DNA of 45,360 nucleotides from Dehalococcoidia bacterium. Its GTDB lineage: Bacteria > Chloroflexota > Dehalococcoidia > Dehalococcoidales > UBA1222. The notes under the pieces were generated by a model. That model was not told where the DNA came from. It made no database searches and saw only the letters and a program-made list of their open reading frames with translations. The stretch covers positions 1 to 45,360 of the forward strand of contig WRHS01000001.1 of the NCBI GenBank assembly GCA_009783135.1, given 5' to 3'. Position numbers and translations under genes: made by a program. Positions 40,229 through 45,360 of the stretch are shown here, piece by piece; within the stretch, counting starts at the first letter, position 1, and the number at the start of each line of letters is the position of its first letter.

Positions 40229-41707
40229 TTATTTTTCTCCCAGCTGGCGTGTAATTATTTCTGTTGCCATATTCGGGTTGGCTCTGCCTTTGGAGAGCCG
40301 CATCAACTGTCCTACCATAAATTTTAATGCTTGGGCTTTGCCGGTCTTGTAGTCGGCGACGGCCTGCGGATTTTCCTGTATCACCTGACGCGCTATAGAC
40401 TCAAGCGCCGATGTGTCAGAAATCTGAGCCAGCCCTTTCTCATCAATAATTGTCTGAGGTGCCTTGCCTGTGGCAAACATCTCATCCAGCACGCTTTTTG
40501 CGGTGCCGCTGTTGATAATAGCCTGTTCCACCAAGCTTATCAACTGCACGAAACTAGCTGGAGAAACATGCTTTGCAAACTCTATAATATCACATCCGGA
40601 AGTGTTTAGAATGCTTGTTGCCGCCCCCGTAAGCCAGTTGGCTAAATCCTTCGGCGACAGCTGAGGTGCCGCTTTTATCATCTCCTCATAGTAATCAGCG
40701 ATGTCGCGGCTTTCTGTCAGCAGGTTGGCATCGTAAGCCTGCAGGTTATACTGAGTCATCAAACGCTGCATGCGTGCCTCAGGTAATTCAGGCAACTTTG
40801 AGCGTATCTCATCCACCCATTCTTTTGATGGCATGAGCGGCGGAAGATCCGGATCAGGGAAATAGCGATAGTCGTGGGCAAATTCCTTGCTGCGCTGGGA
40901 AAGGGTTTTCCCTTCTGCTTCTACCCAACCGCGTGTCTCCTGCGTCAGTTTCTCGCCCTTGGCTAATGCTTCGCGTTGTCGCACGGCTTCGTATTCCAAG
41001 GCGCGGAAAACAGCGCGGAAGCTGTTCATATTCTTGACTTCCACCTTTGCAAACAACTCATTGCTACCGCGGGGGCGGATGCTGATATTTGCATCACAGC
41101 GGAATGAGCCATCCTCCATGTTTGCTGTGGAAACTCCCAGATAACGCAGAATGGAGTGTAGCTTTTGCAGGTAGGCGCGTGCCTCCTCTGCCGAACGCAT
41201 ATCCGGCTCGCTGACTATCTCCATCAGCGGCATACTGGAGCGGTTGATATCTACAAGGCTGTAAGTTGTGCCGTCATCGTTGCGGTGCATCATCTTGGCA
41301 ACATCCTCTTCCTGATGTACGCGGTTGATGCCGATGCGCTTGATCTCGCCGTTGACCTCAATGCTCAGCCAGCCGTTCGAGCCGACCGGATTGTCGTATT
41401 GTGAAATCTGGTAACCCTTCATCAAATCAGGGTAGTGATAGTTTTTGCGGTCGAATTTGGTATAGTCGGAAATGCTGCAGTTGAGCGCCAAAGCCGTCAT
41501 AATTGAGTATTCTATGGCGCGTTTATTGATATTGGGCAACGCACCAGGCAGACCCAAGCAAACAGGACATGCATGGGTGTTGGGTGGTGCATTTGTATAC
41601 TCTGTTGCGCAGCCGCAGTACATCTTGCTTTGTGTACACTGTTGCGCATGTACTTCCAAGCCGATAACGGTTTCGTAGTCCATAGTGTTTGTGCCCTTAT
41701 TCTCCAT
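40229..41707 (-). CDS. gatB: Aspartyl/glutamyl-tRNA amidotransferase subunit B
   Basis: GatB, with GatA and GatC, converts Glu-tRNA-Gln and/or Asp-tRNA-Asn to the amide form. The sequence contains DYETVIGLEVHAQQCTQSKM, PNTHACPVCLGLPGALPNIN, DRKNYHYPDLMKGYQISQYD and INRVHQEEDVAKMMH, followed by the C-terminal YqeY-like tail that holds tRNA. The two CxC pairs for zinc (YCGCA and CPVC) are present. Family N-termini usually begin at MDYETV (41683); I list ATG 41707, because the -10 box at 41720-41725 gives a +1 near 41713. secG follows at once. Confidence 0.95.
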   Translation of the reverse strand: MENKGTNTMDYETVIGLEVHAQQCTQSKMYCGCATEYTNAPPNTHACPVCLGLPGALPNINKRAIEYSIMTALALNCSISDYTKFDRKNYHYPDLMKGYQISQYDNPVGSNGWLSIEVNGEIKRIGINRVHQEEDVAKMMHRNDDGTTYSLVDINRSSMPLMEIVSEPDMRSAEEARAYLQKLHSILRYLGVSTANMEDGSFRCDANISIRPRGSNELFAKVEVKNMNSFRAVFRALEYEAVRQREALAKGEKLTQETRGWVEAEGKTLSQRSKEFAHDYRYFPDPDLPPLMPSKEWVDEIRSKLPELPEARMQRLMTQYNLQAYDANLLTESRDIADYYEEMIKAAPQLSPKDLANWLTGAATSILNTSGCDIIEFAKHVSPASFVQLISLVEQAIINSGTAKSVLDEMFATGKAPQTIIDEKGLAQISDTSALESIARQVIQENPQAVADYKTGKAQALKFMVGQLMRLSKGRANPNMATEIITRQLGEK

Positions 41708-41719
41708 AAACAAGCTACC

Positions 41720-41728
41720 AGTATATCA
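41720..41728 (-). promoter_or_regulatory. Extended -10 promoter of gatB
   Basis: TGATATACT on the minus strand lies 12 nt before ATG 41707, so the leader would be short. Confidence 0.5.
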
Positions 41729-41815
41729 GTAACTATTTGGGCTGGCAAGAGGCGCAGCTAGAGTGGGGCTAAAAAAATTTGCGTATCGCGCGTAAATGGC
41801 AAAGCGGCATGATTG

Positions 41816-41824
41816 TGTTATAAT
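41816..41824 (+). promoter_or_regulatory. Extended -10 promoter of tRNA-Ala
   Basis: TGTTATAAT lies 15 bp before the tRNA 5' end. No strong -35 is visible. Confidence 0.6.
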
Positions 41825-41839
41825 CTATCCCGTTGTCGT

Positions 41840-41912
41840 GGGGCTGTAGCTCAGTTGGGAGAGCATTGCGTTCGCATCGCAGGGGTCAGGGGTTCGAATC
41901 CCCTCAGCTCCA
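41840..41912 (+). tRNA. tRNA-Ala (CGC)
   Basis: The acceptor stem GGGGCTG pairs with CAGCTCC; the G-T pair at position 3 (G3-U70) is the identity element for alanine. The anticodon loop TTCGCAT contains CGC. CCA is not encoded, unlike in the other tRNAs here. Confidence 0.95.
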
Positions 41913-41942
41913 AATTTTCCACAGACATCCACTCGGTCTCTG

Positions 41943-42563
41943 TTATTTTGTAAATTTAAGCGTGCAGAGCATAGTTGTAAACGGCGCAGTAGTAAACAGG
42001 TTCGGGTTGTTGCTTGTAAATGTAAACGTATACTGGTTGCCTTTCCATATCGTTATCGCCTGTGCCATGTAATATTGCACGTCATAATTTTTATAGGCAC
42101 AGTTGTACATGATGAAGTACTGGCTGCCAAATGTCCCACCTTCCATATGCTTGGAAATCGTGAAGTCGGAGAATATGCCGGAGTACTGTTCCACAACATC
42201 CGATTCATATTGTTCTTGCGTAGGTTTTGATTTGAGTGATTGCTGAGTAGCATCTGAAACAGAGGAAATATATAAGCTGATGGTGTTGGCAGAGAACTGC
42301 CCCGAATCTGGTATAAACCAGATAGCCTGTACGGAAGACGGCACTTGGTCGTGCATGTTTTCGGGTAGATTACTGAGGGCTACGGTTTTTTCATCGCCTG
42401 TCATGCTGTCTTCAATGAAAACATAACCTTCAGGGTATTGAATTTTATATCCAAGTTGCGTATTCTCAAACGAAACGAAATCTTTTGGCGTTGACGTACA
42501 TGCGAGGCACGTACCTATTATGGGCAACAGTGCTAACAAGGTAAACGCAAGACATTTTTTCAT
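41943..42563 (-). CDS. Small exported protein, probable lipoprotein, unknown function
   Basis: The 206-residue protein starts MKKCLAFTLLALLPIIGTCL, a signal peptide, with CLAC as a weak lipobox before TSTPKDF. The mature part reads FENTQLGYKIQYPEGYVFIE, similar to the PsbP/LpqN-like pattern of exported proteins, and ends TAPFTTMLCTLKFTK. I chose ATG 42563; AGGAG lies 10 nt upstream, and the longer frame to 42596 adds a non-signal tail. It stands alone between tRNA-Ala and the YihY gene. Function is not assigned. Confidence 0.72.
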   Translation of the reverse strand: MKKCLAFTLLALLPIIGTCLACTSTPKDFVSFENTQLGYKIQYPEGYVFIEDSMTGDEKTVALSNLPENMHDQVPSSVQAIWFIPDSGQFSANTISLYISSVSDATQQSLKSKPTQEQYESDVVEQYSGIFSDFTISKHMEGGTFGSQYFIMYNCAYKNYDVQYYMAQAITIWKGNQYTFTFTSNNPNLFTTAPFTTMLCTLKFTK

Positions 42564-42600
42564 GGCAGTAATTCTCCTAACAGATGGACATGACACCAGT

Positions 42601-42609
42601 ATAATAGCA
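42601..42609 (-). promoter_or_regulatory. Extended -10 promoter of the exported-protein gene
   Basis: TGCTATTAT on the minus strand gives a leader of about 31 nt with an AGGAG. Confidence 0.5.
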
Positions 42610-42782
42610 CTAAATTGTAAAAGGTGAGTAGTTTCAGGGCAGGTTAGAGGAATGCATGGTTCGCTTAGATGGAAGTTTTCATCGAAATTGTGCCTGTGGC
42701 TTGCGCCATACGTGCAATCGGGTTATATTAGAGCGCTGGTTTTTTGCTGCAGGTATATGCAGTAAGTTGTGGCGATAAGAGC

Positions 42783-43706
42783 ATGGAAGATAACCAACAG
42801 AAAAAAATGAATTTGTTTGCTCGTTGTGCGGAGATTTTCCGGACGATTGGCGTTAGGGTTGAACAGGCGCGGGCCAGTTTAATCAAGATACCGTTTTTCA
42901 ACTTTTTGGACAGAACTATTAATGGCATGGGCAATGATGGTGCCTTGGAGATAGCCGGAGCCATTGCCTACTATGCCGTGCTATCGTTTTTCTCGTTGTT
43001 ATTGGGAGTGATTTCCGTGCTCGGTTTTTTATTGCCTTCAACGGTGAACATTCCGGAAAACATCATTCAGTTTGTAGAAGAGAACCTCTTATTCGGAGAG
43101 GTTGTTTTGAGCAACAATATTGACGCAATTATCAATGCGCGTAGTGCGTTGGGCGTCATTAGTATTGTCACATTGTTTTTCCCTGCAGGTGCTATGTTTA
43201 GCGCTATTAGCCGCGGCGTCAACCGTGCATGGGGATTGAACGTACGGCATCACTTAATAGTGCGCAAACTGCGCGAGGTTGCTATGTCAGTCAGCACCTG
43301 TATCTTTTTCTTTATCGTTGTAATCAGTAGTTCTGTGTTGGTTTCGTTTAATTTCGGTGGTTTTGGTTTACGTATACTGGTTTTTTCGCTGATGTTTTTA
43401 ATTTTCTTGATAATTTACAAAACCATGCCCGGCACTAAAACATACTGGCGTAATGTTTGGCCCGGTGCCATATTTGCTGCTGGTGCTTTTGAGATTGCGC
43501 GCGTTGTGATAGTGTTTTATTTTGACAATTTCCCACGTATTGAGTTTGCGCTTGGTACCATTGCTTCAATTTATGTTATGCTCATATTCATCTACTTTGC
43601 GTCACTAATTCTTATCATAGGGGCGGAAATTAGTTCTGAGTATAGTCGTATGCGTCAGGGATTACCGCCGCGCCGCAGCATGCCACCGGATATATATCAG
43701 CACTGA
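42783..43706 (+). CDS. YihY/BrkB-family inner-membrane protein
   Basis: The 307-residue protein has about six transmembrane helices and the family landmarks GAIAYYAVLSFFSLLLGVIS, SRGVNRAWGL, and YKTMPGTKTYWRNVWPGAIF, ending with SLILIIGAEISSEYSR. YihY/BrkB proteins (often called RNase BN by mistake) have no settled function. The ATG at 42783 is the first with a plausible local start; a TTG at 42744 is also open. It lies just before tRNA-Arg. Confidence 0.88.
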   Translation: MEDNQQKKMNLFARCAEIFRTIGVRVEQARASLIKIPFFNFLDRTINGMGNDGALEIAGAIAYYAVLSFFSLLLGVISVLGFLLPSTVNIPENIIQFVEENLLFGEVVLSNNIDAIINARSALGVISIVTLFFPAGAMFSAISRGVNRAWGLNVRHHLIVRKLREVAMSVSTCIFFFIVVISSSVLVSFNFGGFGLRILVFSLMFLIFLIIYKTMPGTKTYWRNVWPGAIFAAGAFEIARVVIVFYFDNFPRIEFALGTIASIYVMLIFIYFASLILIIGAEISSEYSRMRQGLPPRRSMPPDIYQH

Positions 43707-43711
43707 TGCTT

Positions 43712-43741
43712 TTGAAAAAATAGGCGATTTATCCGTAAAAT
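43712..43741 (+). promoter_or_regulatory. Promoter of tRNA-Arg
   Basis: TTGAAA (43712-43717) and TAAAAT (43736-43741) have an 18-bp spacer, 9 bp before the tRNA. Confidence 0.55.
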
Positions 43742-43750
43742 AGAGGTCTA

Positions 43751-43826
43751 GCCCCTGTAGCTCAGTGGATAGAGCAGTGGTTTCCTAAACCATGTGTCGT
43801 GAGTTCGACTCTCACCAGGGGTACCA
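43751..43826 (+). tRNA. tRNA-Arg (CCT), attachment site of a mobile element
   Basis: The acceptor stem GCCCCTG pairs with CAGGGGT; the anticodon loop TTCCTAA contains CCT, for AGG codons. CCA is encoded. The antisense strand of this gene forms the last 21 codons of the truncated serine recombinase frame, which marks it as an integration site. Confidence 0.95.
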
Positions 43827-44219
43827 GTTGTCCCTTAGGCGAAACTTTTCCATGTTTGTTTAATGGTATTCTTATTCCGTACTCGCTTGCATTGCAGTAG
43901 ATATCAGCGTAGGCATCTTCGCCGTCATAAAGACAAACTTTGTTGACTAAGCTTTCAATCAAAGAGGTGCGGAAGGAAGCATCGTTTGCGTTGCCATTTT
44001 TGAATTTATCAAAGAAAAATTTAACTCTGTCGTAAGTGAGAATGGGGTGAATAAGCTTCTCTTTTGCAAGTTGAGTTTCCAAGGTTTTCTTTTCTGATTG
44101 ACGCTTTTCAATTTGCGCTGACAATAATTCTACCGACTTGCCTGTTTCTATTGCCCTAATGAGATTTGTCGTAGCTTCCTCATTAGCCTTAAGTAATCGC
44201 GTGAGATGGCTAATTGTAC
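43762..44219 (-). pseudogene. Serine recombinase remnant (C-terminal part), ending in tRNA-Arg
   Basis: The frame reads LTRLLKANEEATTNLIRAIE, QIEKRQSEKKTLETQLAKEK, and FFFDKFKNGNANDASFRTSL. This is the coiled-coil and tail that follow the zinc ribbon of large serine recombinases. The catalytic and DNA-binding domains are missing: upstream of about 44219 the frame runs through sequence antisense to another gene fragment. The final residues, ending in GLGNHCSIH, are the reverse complement of tRNA-Arg, a normal consequence of integration into a tRNA. It is a decayed integrase, presumably inactive. Confidence 0.75.
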
Positions 44220-44377
44220 ATCTGACCAAACAGGCTGAGTTAATCAAGGATACTCTAAAAGGTATCAATCCGCTCAATGCCGGTAAGAAGAGGGAGGAAG
44301 TCATAACGCTGTTAAACAGGTTCTTTCCCGATATGGAGGACTTTGAAACGCAGGTTAGGAATGGTATCGCAGCTTGA
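44212..44377 (+). pseudogene. Gene fragment abutting the recombinase remnant
   Basis: The frame HLTKQAELIKDTLKGINPLN continues AGKKREEVITLLNRFFPDME and ends TQVRNGIAA. Its composition is helical and protein-like, while its upstream part is antisense to the recombinase, so a junction lies near 44212-44225. I do not recognise the family. Confidence 0.35.
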
Positions 44378-44417
44378 CGCGGATGGCGCAGCAGACTTTA
44401 CAACCTTTATAACGGGA

Positions 44418-45278
44418 TTAGGCAAGTAGTATGATATTTGTTTCAAGCTGCGTTCTAGGGACGTATTGCGTTGTGAGGGATTTTGGGTCAATTTTTACGG
44501 CAACTTCGCCTAGAGTTAGTTTACCATTTGCTTTTCCGATAAATGGCTTGTCTTTAACAGATATTCCCTTGAATATCTCTAATTGCTTGCCGTTTGCATC
44601 AAGAATTGGTTTATTGTCCACATCGACAAGTTTAACCTTTGCAACCTTTACGTTTAACGTCTTTGTATTGACGTACCCAACAACGGGTAGTAGTATCGCA
44701 ACGTCCATTACGCCTGCAAATATCTTTTCGGGCAAACTCATGTTATTCCAATGTTTAGCTTGGTCGGCAATGAAAATTGCGCCTGCGGTAGCATGTACGC
44801 CAGCTTGCAATCCCTTACTGGCAATAATACTGCCAGCAGTCCCGCCTATCGCACCCCCGACTTTAGGTAGCACCGGAACAAGATACAAAGCCGCGCTAGC
44901 GCCTGTATTAGCCCATTCAAGCCCGCCAATATCACTGGGGTTGATAGAAGGAGAAAACGCTCTAGCCGCTGGGAACCCTGCTAATGGCAATACCATACCA
45001 GCAACAGACAGTTGTTTATTCATATTCCCATATTTTGCGTTATAATCATCTTCAGCTTGTTTTGTCGCATACATCGATATGAGCATATCTCTATCTAGCT
45101 GTCTGGTTACTTTTAGTTCTTTTGATAGTTCAGCATTAGACATATTATTAAATGCGCCAGTTGTTATATATGCCTGTGCCGCAAAATTTGTATATTCATA
45201 AAAGTCTGGCACAGGATATTTCTTAGCTGCGTCAACAGTCGCTTTAAGTAACCGCAGATTAAAGCAGTCAAAAGCCAC
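44418..45278 (-). CDS. Unknown protein of the integrated element, possibly frameshifted at its start
   Basis: The 286-residue frame starts at GTG without a ribosome binding site. It contains an alanine/glycine-rich hydrophobic middle (MVLPLAGFPAARAF, LPKVGGAIGGTAGSIIASKG, IFAGVMDVAILLPVVGYVNT) and a polar C-terminal part, VDVDNKPILDANGKQLEIFK. The hydrophobic region resembles the membrane-active middle of toxins or tail-associated proteins, but I recognise no family. The upstream frame (45279-45360) may be its true N-terminal part. Confidence 0.5.
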   Translation of the reverse strand: MAFDCFNLRLLKATVDAAKKYPVPDFYEYTNFAAQAYITTGAFNNMSNAELSKELKVTRQLDRDMLISMYATKQAEDDYNAKYGNMNKQLSVAGMVLPLAGFPAARAFSPSINPSDIGGLEWANTGASAALYLVPVLPKVGGAIGGTAGSIIASKGLQAGVHATAGAIFIADQAKHWNNMSLPEKIFAGVMDVAILLPVVGYVNTKTLNVKVAKVKLVDVDNKPILDANGKQLEIFKGISVKDKPFIGKANGKLTLGEVAVKIDPKSLTTQYVPRTQLETNIILLA

Positions 45279-45360
45279 ACCGCAGTTGCTGAGTTATCCA
45301 AAAACTCATTCCAACCACATTTGAGAGCCATTATACCCCGGAATGCCTTGCTTTTCTTAT
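45279..45360 (-). pseudogene. Probable out-of-frame N-terminal extension of the preceding gene
   Basis: In another frame the minus strand reads KKSKAFRGIMALKCGWNEFL, then DNSATAV, at which point the downstream frame continues AFDCFNLRLLK. A 2-nt TG duplication in GGTGTGG would explain the shift. The window ends here. Confidence 0.3.

Noticed and set aside
43762..44304. The recombinase frame as an intact 180-residue gene
   Set aside because: Its first residues are antisense to another fragment, and it lacks the catalytic serine domain.

Overview
The window is a densely packed, chromosomal bacterial segment, mostly housekeeping genes of moderate GC content. Several things suggest a member of the Chloroflexota, probably class Dehalococcoidia. 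These are a large secreted BNR/Asp-box protein with a C-terminal membrane anchor (S-layer-like), a dnaJ-hspR-clpC heat-shock operon, the pyrG-transaldolase-rho group, archaeal-type dUTPase and UPF0200 kinase genes, and very frequent extended -10 (TGn-TATAAT) promoters. The taxon is an inference from gene content, not from a marker RNA. Layout, left to right: a truncated MerR-family regulator with its own 19-bp-spacer promoter (1-235); four minus-strand tRNA genes (Trp, Leu, Gly, Cys; 433-925); an M16 peptidase convergent with groES-groEL, which carries a near-perfect CIRCE operator; tsaD divergent from a small membrane protein, a CNNM/CorC-type membrane protein, a DUF2344 protein and tilS; then purH, purM, a small membrane protein and purF, all on the minus strand. 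The heat-shock operon dnaJ-hspR-clpC-VTT protein (14227-18708) follows, divergent from pyrG-transaldolase-rho and the 1115-residue surface protein (23057-26404). Next come a UPF0173 hydrolase, rsmA-ispE, a CCA-adding-type nucleotidyltransferase, a UPF0200-like kinase, dCMP deaminase and a lipid kinase. From 41.7 kb back to 33 kb the minus strand carries gatB-secG, then a complete selenocysteine locus and efp-epmA-dut. The right end has tRNA-Ala, a small exported protein, a YihY-family protein, and tRNA-Arg used as an attachment site by a decayed mobile element. The most striking part is the selenocysteine locus: selC (tRNA-Sec, UCA anticodon), selD, selA and selB lie in order on one strand with overlapping or near-touching genes. 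selD itself has an in-frame UGA at its catalytic position (39443-39445), followed at 16 nt by the loop of a perfect 7-bp SECIS-like hairpin, and starts at TTG with a good Shine-Dalgarno. A conventional gene caller would truncate it. SelD would therefore need selenocysteine to make the selenium donor for selenocysteine, a feedback dependency. The tRNA-Sec gene has an extended -10 placed so that transcription should begin on its first base, without a 5' leader. Immediately downstream lie elongation factor P and its lysyl-modifying enzyme EpmA, so two specialised translation systems sit back to back. A second theme is transcription start: tsaD, tilS, the CCA-type enzyme and UPF0173 all have TGn-TAnAAT boxes only 6-9 nt before the start codon and no Shine-Dalgarno, predicting leaderless or almost leaderless mRNAs. 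No sequence search was possible; family names rest on motifs read in the translations.
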